Positions 21,219 through 32,304 of a stretch of DNA of 64,000 bases are shown here, one piece after another. A program made the position numbers and the translations under genes. A model generated the notes under the pieces. That model was not told where the DNA came from. It made no database searches and was given only the letters and a program-made list of their open reading frames with translations. The stretch is taken from contig OY998175.1 of the NCBI GenBank assembly GCA_963921935.1, positions 288,642,246-288,706,245 on the forward strand, read 5' to 3'. Numbering within the stretch: position 1 is the stretch's first letter; each line of letters starts with the position of its first letter. The DNA is from Galeruca laticollis. Taxonomy: Eukaryota > Arthropoda > Insecta > Coleoptera > Chrysomelidae.

Positions 21219-23664
21219 CTCGATAGTCGAAATTGTGTAAAGTGAGTCAGAGCTATCTAATCAACACTTTGGTTAAAGCGCAGTTGACATATGTATTCTA
21301 GAGAGAAATGCTGTATTTTATAAATACACTTCAAATCCATTGTGTCAATATTTCAGGTACAAAAGATGCAATGTAATTAAGTCAATACCAATTTAATATA
21401 TTTATTTCAAATTTCAAGCAGACTAATAATAATTAGTTTACTTGAAATGTGAAATAAAGTGTTTATGTATATTTCTTGAACGCAAAGTTTGTTGTGAAAA
21501 ACTCGCCGATTTGACAATGTTGGAGAGTCGCTTCAATGTTCCGGCTTTGAGAACGAGATAGATAGATCGAGCTACGCGAATGAGACAGTGATAGTAAACA
21601 GTTATGTGAGGTGTTTATTCTCTTCATGAGCGTAACATCAGTATTTGTGTTGTGGTTTTGTGTGATAAATCGGTTATTATTGGTATTTATTGTAATATTT
21701 ATATCGGTATATTTAGTGACAATAATGGCGGAGTGTAGCGGTGTTGGCGATAAAAAACGGCGTCGGAACAATTTAATTCGGGAAGAAAAAGTCCTCATAT
21801 TAAATGTGTATGAAGGACTGCGTGCCATGGACAAACAGTTGGGTGTTAGTGACGCTGTGATTAAGTGCAGTTATTTAACTAAAGTTTCTGAGAGTACTAT
21901 ATACAATATTCTAAAGAAATCGCGGGACGGATCTTTGACAAGAGAACGAGGTGAAAACTGTAAACCGGAAAGTAGGGGAAGAAAGAAAATTGTTTTGGAC
22001 GACCAAACACGGAATGCTATACGTAGGGAAATACATTCTTTTTATTTTAGGAATGAAATCCCTTCGGTAGCTAAATTGAGCAAGGTAATAGAAGCTGATG
22101 ATACTTTACCAAACATCAGTGATAAAGTTTTGAGACGATCTTTAAAATTAATGAATTTTCGTTACCAAACAAGAAGTAGAAACAGTGCCTTAATTGAACG
22201 AAATGACATTGTGGAATGGAGGAGAAATTATTTAAAACAGATACGACAGTTTCGTAACGAAGGACGGCACATATATTATCTTGACGAAACATGGTTAAAT
22301 GAAGGCCACACTGTGTCAAAAGTGTGGCAAGACATGAATATACGAAGCAATCGACAAGCCTTTATGGAGGGTTTCTCTTCCGGTTTAAAAGCTCCCTCTG
22401 GGAAAGGACGTCGACTGATTATCACTCACATTGGCAGCGAGGAAGGATTTGTAGAAGGTGGATTACTAAGTTTTCAGTCCAAAAAAACTGTCGATTACCA
22501 TGAAGAGATGGATGGTAACCGGTTTGAAACATGGTTTAGATCAATTTTAACAAAGGTAACTCCTGGTTCAGTGATAGTTATGGATAATGCTTCATACCAC
22601 TCTCGTCGACTGGAGCAAATACCTACTTCAGCTAGCCGCAAGAGGGTTATAATTGATTGGTTAGAGAGTAAAAGCATTCCGCACAACGAGGCAATGCTAA
22701 AAGTTGAATTATTATCTCTCGTACGGAAACATAAAAGCAGTTATATTAAGTACGTTGTCGATGAAATGGCGAAAGATTTCAACGTCTCAGTTGTTAGACT
22801 TCCTCCCTACCACTGTGAGTTAAACCCCATCGAGCTGGTTTGGGCCCAAGTGAAAAATTATGTTGCGAGAAAAAACAGTACATTCAAAATGGCTGACGTT
22901 GAGAAACTGTTTGACGAGGCGCTGCATACCGTTACTGCTGAGAGTTGGCGTAAATGTATTCAACACGTATTAAAATAAGAAATAAAGTTTTGGGATTTAG
23001 ACATACGTGTAGAAGTAATGACGGAACCACTCATTATCGATATAGGAGGAGAAAGCGATGATTCTGAGGAGTCGTCAGGGAGTGATACCGCTTCCAGTTA
23101 GTCAGACATTTTACAAGTGACCTCGCAACATACCTATACTTATTGGTAATTTATTTTGGTCTTGACAAACAACTTTTTTTTAGTTTTAGTAGTAGTAAGT
23201 TGGAATTGACTTTTAAACATTTTTTTATTTTGTTTTAACTTACTTATGAACAACTTGTGATAAGTTATTATTTCAAATGTTAAAAATTGAAATTTCAGTA
23301 TTCGCACCCTTAAACTATGATACGCTCATGGAGTTCACTTTAAATCGGTAGATAACCGATGACGTCACTTTACAGAATTTCGACTATCGACTTTTTTATA
23401 TACATCTTATTATAGCTCATCCTTAAAAATGTGTATTATTCTTGGTAACACCCTGTATATACATAATGATACCTACCATAATAATTTCGTATTTCTGTTC
23501 TCTCAAATTTAAACGCCAGAGCGTACAAGAACATTTTCTATTTATTTTTTATTTAGGACTATTAAGAACCCTTCAAAAATGATGCGCTCATGAAGTTCGC
23601 TTCTGCAACTGATTTTATGGACAGTAAGAGCGATGAGTCACTTTACAGAATTTCGACTATCGAG
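21219..23664 (+). mobile_element. DD82E ITm transposon (Sailor-like), near intact
   Basis: The element is 2446 bp, flanked by TA at 21217-21218 and 23665-23666. Both ends begin CTCGATAGTCGAAATT, and similarity continues (TGTAAAGTGA then TCA). It encodes one transposase. About 100 bp of the 3' end (CTCATGGAGTTC to TTTCGACTATCGA) is also present at about 23305-23395, roughly 265 bp inside, giving a doubled 3' terminus. It is nested in the P element and so is younger than it. Confidence 0.9.
21725..22978 (+). CDS. DD82E-type IS630/Tc1/mariner transposase
   Basis: From the ATG at 21725 (MAECSGVGDKKRRRNN) the product is 417 residues. An upstream in-frame ATG at 21626 would add a hydrophobic stretch and is less likely. 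An N-terminal HTH region (VSESTIYNILKKSRDG) is followed by the catalytic core: first Asp in YYLDETWLNEGH, second in VIVMDNASYHSRRL and Glu in PPYHCELNPIELVWAQVK. There are 82 residues between the second Asp and the Glu, far more than the 34-41 of usual Tc1/mariner enzymes. This matches the DD82E group that I recall as Sailor. After the TAA at 22976-22978 the same frame stays open for 40 codons to a TAG at 23099-23101. That tail includes MTEPLIIDIGGESDDSEESS, which looks like the acidic C-terminus of the family, so the TAA may be a recent nonsense mutation. Confidence 0.88.
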   Translation: MAECSGVGDKKRRRNNLIREEKVLILNVYEGLRAMDKQLGVSDAVIKCSYLTKVSESTIYNILKKSRDGSLTRERGENCKPESRGRKKIVLDDQTRNAIRREIHSFYFRNEIPSVAKLSKVIEADDTLPNISDKVLRRSLKLMNFRYQTRSRNSALIERNDIVEWRRNYLKQIRQFRNEGRHIYYLDETWLNEGHTVSKVWQDMNIRSNRQAFMEGFSSGLKAPSGKGRRLIITHIGSEEGFVEGGLLSFQSKKTVDYHEEMDGNRFETWFRSILTKVTPGSVIVMDNASYHSRRLEQIPTSASRKRVIIDWLESKSIPHNEAMLKVELLSLVRKHKSSYIKYVVDEMAKDFNVSVVRLPPYHCELNPIELVWAQVKNYVARKNSTFKMADVEKLFDEALHTVTAESWRKCIQHVLK

Positions 23665-23707
23665 TATAGTACACGTTAATTCGTCTCTCCTTGTCTAAGG
23701 TTTCTAC

Positions 23708-24290
23708 TTTACACATATCATATAACCAAACCAAACCTGTCACCTATTATTGTCACTTGTCATTATCAAAATTTGTAAATAAAAGTTATCTCTTTTAACT
23801 TTGATGCAAGTTTATAATAGCAACTTTATTGTTATAGGCAAATTGATAATATTTATGCAATATTAGAGAATATTAATTTACACTAAAAATGTTTGTGTAT
23901 TGTGAAAAAAATTAAGGCGCCACAAAGTTATTTATTTAAGTTTAAAACAATATTACCAAACACAATGTTATTTTTATAGGGCTCACACAACATTATGTAT
24001 CACAACTTTGTTACAATATAATGAACACAACGATACGTAAATAATACAATACTTTCTAGCAATGTTATTACTGAAACATTTTATGAGCAAAATTGATTCG
24101 TCATATGTTAGAAATGTTACAAATAAAATGCTCAAATAATATCGTTGCACCAATGTGTAATATTACATGTTTATTGGGAAACCCTGGGTGTATACATGAA
24201 TGAAGGTGGTTTCTAAGTACCTACCACAAAAAATAGATATCTCCGAATTAGTATAAGAGATACCTTTACATCAGTGAAACCATATACAGG
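23708..24290. other. Unassigned AT-rich sequence with GTAATATTAC-like words
   Basis: No gene is found. Words such as AATGTTATTACTG, TTGTTACAATATAATG and TTGCACCAATGTGTAATATT are related, often inverted, to the stretch 10295-10520. This supports both being parts of one older repeat. Confidence 0.4.
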
Positions 24291-24397
24291 GTGACTCATT
24301 AACTTTTCAACGAATGATACCACGTAATCCAAAATGTGACGTTGTAACAAAGTAGCTGCTTGCTAAAATGTGTAATACTATACTACCCATGGTTTAT

Positions 24398-24473
24398 TTA
24401 TAACTGCCAAATTTAAATATCGAAGTTAAAATTGTTTTCGAGATATATACTGGACAAAACCTCGTGGGAAACC
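24398..24473 (-). repeat. Right member of an inverted pair (partner 10218-10294)
   Basis: The segment is TAACTGCCAAATTTAAATAT, then TTGTTTTCGAGATATATACT and ACCTCGTGGGAAACC. It is the inverted relative of 10218-10294 at roughly 75-80 percent by eye. It lies just before the hAT at 24575. Confidence 0.6.
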
Positions 24474-24867
24474 AAGTATAAACATTGATCATTTTCAATA
24501 AATTGTATAAATTTCGACGATTCATCGGCCATTTTCAGTTATTAGTTTTCTTACAAAACAACACGTGTTTTTCGCAGTGGCGGATCCAAGTTACTGTTTA
24601 GGGGGGGGGGGGGGGGGTAATGGATATAAAATTTAACAAAAGTAAAATTTGAGTATATTTCCAATAGACATAGAAAATAATAAAAACAAATAATATAGTT
24701 GGTATGCCACAAAAATGAGATCGAAATATATTTCCAGTCAACAATATCTGCTCAACAGGAAAATAACTGAAAAAATTAATATTTTTTCGGTCATCATATT
24801 AATAATAAATGAAACAAATAACATTCAGTACATATCAAAATAAAATAAAAACACATTTCTAATGGTA

Positions 24868-25272
24868 TATATATACAGAGTGTAATCCAACCCCTTGCAC
24901 TCCCGTATATGATGGATGTAGGATACCATTTTTAAACGAATTACCGTGCTGAAAAATTCAAAGAAAAAAATCTAGAAAAATTGAATTTGGTTTTTAAAAT
25001 TCGCCGAAATGTTGAGAACCGCCGTTCTCCTAACCACAGCTCACTAGAATAGAGCTGTAAGAAGCCAATAACGGGATGACGGCTCTGAGACAACTGAAGT
25101 TCGGCGTTCGGCGGACAGCGATTCCTAGCATTTCGGCGAATTTTAAAATTCAAATTTTATATTTTTTCAGATTTCTTTTCGAATTTTCGGACTACTGTAA
25201 TTTGCTTCAAAATGGTAATCTACACCCGTCATTTACAGGAATGTAAGAAGCTAGATTACACCCTGCATATAA
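24868..25272. mobile_element. Palindromic MITE inside hAT 1
   Basis: The ends are ACAGAGTGTAATC (left) and GATTACACCCTGCATA (right), which are inverted matches of an ACAGRGTGTAATC terminus. Inside, AAAATTCGCCGAAATG (near 25000) faces CATTTCGGCGAATTTTAAAA (near 25128), making a foldback structure of about 400 bp. It does not code. Confidence 0.65.
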
Positions 25273-25494
25273 TGAAAATAACATATCACAAAAATAAGTT
25301 ATAACTGTACTCATAACATAATAGAAATGGTGAAAACAAGAAAATAAAATTCTACATATCACAAACATTAAAAAAAGCAGTCTTCATTTCTGTAATGATC
25401 AAAACAGACAGAATACATATAAGGTTGATTAAAATGTTTGGTAGTCCCACATCTCACGACCAGAAATATAATGAAAATCAATTTTATATAACAA

Positions 25495-28019
25495 ATTCCA
25501 GTTTTCTTTCCTTTCCGAATTTATCAATTACGTTTTCGACATTGACATTGATATCTCTGTGAATATGTAATAAAGCAAGTCCAGATAACCTCTCTTGAGA
25601 CATGGTAGACCTCAACCATGACTTCAGTTTTTCAAGCTAGAAAAACTTCGTTCTGCTGATGCGACCGTTACTGGAATTGTACAAAGTATCTGCAGAAGCA
25701 TATTGATAGTGGGATAAATTTCTTTACTACACTCTTTAAGAGCCGAGAGAGCACAATCGGGAATTTTTGTTGATTTTTGTTTCCAATATTCTGACCAAAA
25801 TAATAATTCTGATTTGAGATTCATCGACAGAATATCGATATCATTCATAGGATTCACTTTCATCATATAATCTAAGATACTATTCACAGAGTCGTTTAGC
25901 AGATGCAGATCACTCTGAGTCTTTTCTAAAATGATGTTTGGTACTAGCACATTCAATTCAAAAACGTTCAATATTTCATCTGTGAATCTGTCATTTAGAT
26001 CTTCGATAATGCTATCTAACAATGGAATGAAAATGTTCACTCTATAATATGCCTCTGCGCTTTCTGCTTTGGCATTTGGACGATTTGTTTGTCTGGCAGC
26101 AATACGCGGTAATGTCATTTCGGTTCCCAAAGTGAGCATCATTTTGGTAGTGTCGTCGAAAATCTTACGAAAAACCGAATCGGCATTTTTTCTTTTATCG
26201 TTCAAAATTTTTTTTGTATTATTTATTATATTTTTTGCCAGTTGTTTATCTAGCGATTTGGTTTGCAGTACTCGGCTGAGGGTGATTGTAGCTGATAAAA
26301 TTTCAGAAAGCGCATGAAGTGTAACAAGAAACAAAGGGGTAGTTATTGAATTTTTCAAAAGCGTAGCTTTGGTAGATGAATCTCTCTCTTTCCATTGTGA
26401 GATCAAATCTAAAGCTTCTACGATTTTTATCAAATTCAATTGGAACCTCATAACCGCTTCATGTCTCTCTAACCATCTTGTTTCGCATAAACTTATGAGA
26501 GATAAGTTGTTAATAGATTTGAGAACATTATTTCTTTTTGACGAAGCATTAAAAAAGGCTATTATTTCTTTTATTGTACCAATTGCATTTCGCACAGCCT
26601 GCACTGTAGAACATTTAGAAATTGACAAATTCAGTGCATGGCTGTAGCAGGGGCTTCTAATTGCTCCCTTAAGAGTACCCTTTAATTCGGTAACTGCACC
26701 CTTCACCTCGCCTGTCATCACACTACACCCATCAGTACCTATGGCAACACAATTCTGCAAATCAAAACCATATTTATTCAGTGTACTTAGAACTGTTTTT
26801 GCTAATACATCGCCAGACAACACTGGTTCTTGTGTAAAATCATCATAATTTTCTTTATGACAATCTATAAATTCAATAAAATCCTCTCACATATGGCAAT
26901 TCTCTAAATCAACATACCTAATTATGAAGGACATTTGAGAACAGTGACTAATATCAGTTGTTTCATCAAATATTATTAAGAAAAACTTACTTTTCCTGAT
27001 TTTTGCCCATATCATTTCCCTTATTTCATCACCACAAAACCTAATGATCTCATTTTGTGTGGTTTTACTGATATATGTTGCAGTAGCTGAAGAATTTTCT
27101 AAATGATTCTGTAAAATTTTATCTCCAGCTTCTACACGAAATCGCAGTAACTCACGAAAGTTGCCTTCATTGATGACAGAAGATGAAGTTAGCTCTCCAT
27201 CGTCACGATGCCCGCGTAATGGAATATTTTGACGCCCTAAAAATATGATAGATTCAATAATTGGTTTGAGTCTCTGTCGGTTCTCTTGACGCGCTTCAGT
27301 CTATCGTTATTTATAATATTTCTAATGTCTTTTTGTGGAGATTCGTAAGTCCTTAGGAAAGATTCGGCAAGAGACACACTATTTTTGTGATAATAATTAT
27401 TTTCATGTCTGATTAAATCGCCGTCTTTCCCAAGTAATTTCGAAAAAGTTATCAGGGGACTGAAAACTAATTTTTGTAATTTGGTTTGTTGATGGGAACC
27501 ACCAAACTTTGCAAATACAAAACAAAATTTACAATATATACCTTTCGAACTTTCAGAATACATCAACCAGTTGAATTGTTTAAAATGTTTGGAGGATAAA
27601 TAACACCTCACCTCTTTTCCACATTTTTTGTGAAGAGAGAATGGTAGTTTACGGTCAGATGGTATCAATTCACATTTAAGTATATTGTATCTGTCAAAAT
27701 CACTCATGTTTTTGAACGTGTAGGTCCCAATATCTATATAGACACTCACATCGTCAGTTGATGTTGATGGCTTGAATTCTAACTCTGCAATCTCAATATC
27801 CCGCTGATTTTCAATGGATTCCTCCAATTTCTCATTTTCGCCAAGTTTATTTTCATTCTCAACTGGACTCGTATACCTCAAACTAGTATTTATGTCCAAT
27901 TCAGCTTTGCTACTGCTAGGTGTTATCGATACAACTGATTCTTCAAATTGCTGTTCAACAGTTTTGGTTTTCTTGATGAAAAATGAATCCAAAGTGGCAT
28001 TGACTCTTTTTTTACTCAT
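25495..28019 (-). pseudogene. hAT transposase (TTF / DUF4371 type)
   Basis: The ATG is at 28019 (MSKKRVNATLDSFFIKKTK). Residues about 150-240 form a TTF-type zinc finger domain (FNWLMYSESSKGIYCKFCFV). After a one-base shift near 27240-27290 the DUF4371 part follows with GNFRELLRFRVEAGDK and FFLIIFDETTDISH, then a TGA near 26884 within the sequence for CHM-EDF. The next piece has the catalytic region AIGTDGCSVMTGEVKGAV, SPCYSHALNLSISK and LCETRWLERHEAV. The C-terminal dimerisation motif AERSFSSLK near 25630 is followed by another shift and a remaining tail (STMSQERLSGLALLHI) to about 25495. With three or so breaks over 800 codons the copy is dead but young. Confidence 0.85.
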
Positions 28020-28602
28020 TTTTGTCTGAAAAATCAATGAATAACATATTATAAATCATAATTTGTGAACTTACTGATTCACCCACGATGAGAACAATAA
28101 CAATATACTTACAAATTGATTAATTTAGTCATCACACCACACCAAGCAGAAAGAACGAAAAACCCTTCAAAAACAAAATAGGTACGATAGAAATAATACG
28201 TCCCGCCACCGCTTACCCGGCTTACTACGCCAATTACAGACGAAATGCAACAGAAGTAAATCGCCGTCGATCTATCTGACAATTTGATGCCTTTGACGGG
28301 TCGGCTCGACAATATTCGAGTTCAAGTGCAGGGAAGGGATAAGATGTAGATGTACAGTGCATTTTGTGGAAGGGGGTGCTAGCGTTCGAACACGGTGGAG
28401 TGCTGGCTCTCAACCTTAGCCTTAGGGAATTTTGAAAATGTCATAGCATTTTTTTTACTTCAAAGCTGATTCGGCACTGAAACTGTGAATATTTCGACGA
28501 GGCTTGGGGGGGGGGGGTAATTACCCCCTTTACCCCCCCTGGATCCGCCACTGGTTTTTCGTGTTCCTAATACCGCGTACTGCAATCGACTGACACCGCT
28601 AT

Positions 28603-31600
28603 TAGACCGGGCGCTGGATGGAGTTGAGTGTGCTAAATGTGAGGACCGCATTCGGTGTATGGTTTTGAACTCAGAAAAGCATGCAGATGATGATTCTGGA
28701 TGTTGCCAGGAGTCATATTGGTCCATTTTTTTTACACCCCACCCCCTTAGACATCAAGTAAATGGACTGAACACATACTTTGATATCATTATAACGATTG
28801 TTTTAGTGAGAATATCCAATTGATTTTTATGATTAAAGATACTTACAGCTAGTCAAGTGAAAAAACAACAGGAAAATTAAAAATAAAAACAATTATTATT
28901 GATTAAAAAAAATTTTAATTAAAAAAAAATCAAATTTTAATATATTATAAATGAAAACAGGATAATTATCAATCTTTTTTATTCTGACAATCGTTATTTA
29001 TGCATTTGCATAAAGAAATACAATAAATATGTAATTTTTTACAAGAGCAAGCCATTGTTTTACAATTGGATGCACATTTACACGGTTGAATCAACAATTC
29101 CGGCAGTGGTTGCTTGGGTCATTTGTCGTGTGTACAAATTACCATCCTTTCTTTCATAGCCTAAGAAAGTGTAATCAATTGGATGTAGTTGAGTTTGGTC
29201 AGCATTTATCCATACATATGTTTGTGCTGAAGCTCTTATAATAGATGTAAATGTAGAACATCTGATGTGCAAATAACTTTTAATAAATTTAAGCCGAAAA
29301 TTAACTTATACCGAAGTTCATCAGCTGTTAAGTTTTTTTTTTTAAAAAGATAGGTGCAAATGGTTTCCAACTCTTTTAGCTGTTCGACACTTAGGTATGG
29401 ATTTCCCAAATGCTTTAGAGCTTCTTGTACAAAATCCAACGATGCAGCCTTTAAAGCATTTTTTTCGAGCCAAATCTGCTAGTCGAATCGCAACCACTCA
29501 GAGCGTGAAATGCTGGAAAAATACCACAAATATTTTATCCAAGGGATTGAGCAGCCAAATGACATCCTGAAATGAATTTCTTCTTATAGGAACCGTCGAA
29601 CCATAAACCTAAACAGCCTAGACGTGCAAGCTTGTTCCAGAAGTAAATTCCGAGAATGAAAACATCTGTATCAGCACTAATGATTATGATATGGCCATGT
29701 TTGATTTTCACTGCGTGAAATATGTGACAAAACATCCTTGAATCCGCTTCTAAATGGTTAGAATTCAGGTCAGGTACTTCGAAAAATAAAGAACCTTGTA
29801 ATTTGAAACATTTTGTTGGATCATCAAATCCTCCACAAACATATAACTCGCAATCTTCATTTATTTGTGCATATCTAGGGGCAGCATTACATAGAAATCG
29901 AACTAGCTGTAACTTATTTTCAGCGCTTGAAAAGAAATTATTACAATTCGTTGGGATTTTGGTGTGCTCATTTGAAATGATAAAATTTTTCATCAATTGG
30001 CCTTTATTCCGTAAAGTTGATTCCATGTATTTTATTGAAATATATCTGTCAAATACAATGTCTACTCGTTTTACATTTGGCTGCACAAAAAGATTATGAA
30101 TTCTATAAAAAATGCCTCTGCAAAATCACCAAATGTGCTGAAATTTTTTAATTGGATCCGATGAACAAGTGCCATATACCATCAACAATGTGAAGTTTTG
30201 AAATAGGTAGATTTGAAATATCCTGCCGCGTGTTTGTACCACACTTATAATTGTTTTCAATTTCAAGGGCGAGTTCTGATTTTGAAGATTTCCTGTAAAA
30301 ACCTTCAGCGTCAAAAAGATACTTGCAGTAATTGAAAATTTCGAAAGATGCTAAAATTTTTGCATCAAATCCACGTTCATTAGCCAACAAAAATGTTTTC
30401 TGAATGAGACTTATATCTGTTGCATCTTGCAACTTTTTATTAGAAGTACTCTTGTTTTCTTTTTCAGGAGTTACAAAACTGCTAAATTCAATTTTTTTAA
30501 CAGGATCAGATAACTTTTTGCTTTTGAGTACGATTCGCTCTTATTTTCGTACGTTCTTAACAGTGCCTCTCCATTTTCTTCTATATTTAGCAAACATTGC
30601 CTACAAGTTTCTTCAGCAAGTTCACCAGTGTAAATATTTCGAAGCGCGCAATTCTCGTTGTCATTATGAGGTTTGCAGGCATTAATTTACTTTATCATAT
30701 TTTGTATATCTTTTTCGTCTTCATTGATCCTCGATTGCGTCCATTGATATCACTTGTAGAGTCTGCTTGTATTTGGAGATATGAAGAAAAAGCCTCGTGA
30801 ATACTATTTTTAAACGGATAAAGGAGCAGCCATCTCTGCATCGCTTGTTCATTTTTTGTAATACCAATCAAGCCCCCAGTAACTGCTGAAGATCGGTTCT
30901 GAGATTGTTCTAATGCTAAGTCGGGGCTTACTGCATTAAATTTAACTTCCGTTCGTTTGACGGACAGCACTCCTCTCTTCATATCTTGTACAACTTCTAA
31001 AGGTAGTTTTATCATATCTTGTGAATAAAGAGTCACTCCACGAATGTAACTCGTGTGATTCATGGAGAAAAAGTAAAGTAACATTTGTCTGGTAGTTAGC
31101 AAATGTAATTAATAATTACTATTTCTATCAGCCATAACTGAATTTAACAAAATTTCTACCATTCCGCAGTAGTTGTTTAAATATTTAAATATTTAAATAT
31201 TTTATTTTCAGTGCTCATGGTGTGCAAAAAATTTGAAAAATTCATCAAAAAATCTTTTATTATTCTTTTGTATTGATCATATTTTTCGACTAGGCCAGAA
31301 TGATTTTTGTCTACTGTACTTTCTCTTATCTCTTGAAGACAAATATTTAGCCGTTGTAAAACATCTTGAGAATAATTCATACATTCATCGTATCAAGTTT
31401 TAATTCACTTCTTGATGATCGATGAACACGTTGGCTACCTGAAACAATTGCCTCTGTAGAGGAGGTGGAAGTAGAGGCATTCTCCTGCTTTAGTAATGCT
31501 AATTTTCGACGCCTTATTTTCTCTTCACTAATATAACTAGCAATACAAGCTCGATGCCAGGAACAATTGTGAGCAGTAAAGTCTGTGTCACTTTCTATTT

Positions 31601-32025
31601 TCTTACTAATATCATCTTTTCTACGATCCGCTGCTTTTTTAATACTAAAAAACGTTTGTGGTTTTGGATTCTTCACTAAATCACCCGTTTCATCACATTT
31701 ATCACTTGTAGTGACATTGTCCGCGCTTTTATTTAAATAAATAACACTAATAAAACAGTCGACTGCGAAAAAACTTAAATATTATTACTTAAATACGCAA
31801 AAATAAACCGTTATGGGCTACAAATTCTTTTCTACTGACTACTCCAAGCGCTATGACTCAGCAACGTGCCGAGCAGGGAGAAGGGGAAGGGTAAAAGGGA
31901 AAGGGACCAGCACAGCTGCCGGCAACATGTGATTTTCTATTATTTAGGGTCTCAGGTAAAAGAATTTGAGCATAGTTGCCGGTCCTCACATTTTGCATAC
32001 TCAACTCCATCCAGCGCTTGGACTA
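28603..32025 (-). mobile_element. DNA transposon with FEN/XPG-like and CXC domains (perhaps Academ)
   Basis: The element is 3423 bp flanked by TAT (28600-28602 and 32026-32028). Inverted ends of about 45 bp contain GCGCTGGATGGAGTTGAGT and AAATGTGAGGACCG. The minus strand has one fragmented long gene. A 3-bp duplication and a nuclease-like coding region resemble what I recall of Academ (AcademX) elements, but that assignment is inference. Confidence 0.75.
28970..31676 (-). pseudogene. Large CXC-domain protein of the 28603-32025 transposon (fragmented)
   Basis: The pieces run in order on the minus strand. 31676-31177 has a His/Cys motif (CSWHRACIASYISEEKIRR). 31102-30695 has LPLEVVQDMKRGVLSVKRTE, DLALEQSQNRSSAVTGGLIG and ITKNEQAMQRW. 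30432-30148 has CKYLFDAEGFYRKSSKSELA. 30086-29535 has VFDRYISIKYMES, NHLEADSRMFCHIFHAVKI and IIISADTDVFILGIYFW. The C-terminus at about 29095-28970 is Cys-rich like a tesmin/CXC domain (PCKCASNCKTMACSCKK). The EAD...SADTDV pair resembles the acidic motifs of FEN1/XPG-type nucleases. Proteins with this order are numerous in insects and corals and usually unnamed. At least four frame breaks are present. Confidence 0.7.
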
Positions 32026-32028
32026 TAT

Positions 32029-32304
32029 ACGCAAAGCAAATTACAGCTTAACTACAGTCACAGTATACAAATACTGTGCCACAGTTCAAAGCGATAAACT
32101 GTGACTTGACTGTTTTGACGAATCTGCGCCGCAGCCAGCTCGTGTACTGATTTCTATAAAAACAAGTGAGTGGCACAAAAGCGAATACGTCGCATCTATA
32201 CGCGATATCGATAAGCTAAGCTCCGTGTGCAGAATGCCATAATGTCATAATTTGTTTTATTTTCCAGAATTATTAACATATTATTATTTTATTTATTGAT
32301 ATAG
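32029..32304. other. End of the TE-filled intron, no gene seen
   Basis: The sequence follows the 28603-32025 transposon and leads to the acceptor TTGATATAG at 32304. No recognisable element is seen. Confidence 0.5.

Larger units (their letters stand above)
17528..23699 (+). mobile_element. P-element family transposon with THAP transposase, 8-bp duplication
   Basis: The flanks GTTTCTAC at 17520-17527 and 23700-23707 are a perfect 8-bp target duplication, as for Drosophila P elements. The ends are inverted repeats of about 28 bp beginning CTTAGACAAGG(A)(A/G)AGACGAAT. Without the nested DD82E element (21219-23664) its length is about 3.7 kb. It encodes a THAP-domain transposase with several frame breaks. 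Confidence 0.92.
24575..28553 (-). mobile_element. hAT transposon 1, transposase lightly broken
   Basis: The element is 3979 bp with a perfect 8-bp duplication GTTTTTCG (24567-24574 and 28554-28561). The ends are CAGTGGCGGATCCA and its inverse. Both ends carry a poly-G tract near the terminus (24601-24617 and 28506-28517). The single transposase gene is on the minus strand. A palindromic MITE (about 24868-25272) sits between the gene end and the left terminus. Confidence 0.92.
7805..32304 (+). other. 24.5-kb intron of the DUF4804-like gene, filled with nested TEs
   Basis: The donor is GTAAGT at 7805 and the acceptor is TATAG at 32300-32304. The two flanking exons join in phase (AT|A gives Ile), and the joined product reads through. 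The contents in order are a GC hairpin, Penelope palindrome, decayed Harbinger scrap, LINE with nested Harbinger and solo LTR, P element with nested DD82E element, hAT with nested MITE, and a CXC-type DNA transposon. Little unique intron sequence is left. Confidence 0.75.
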
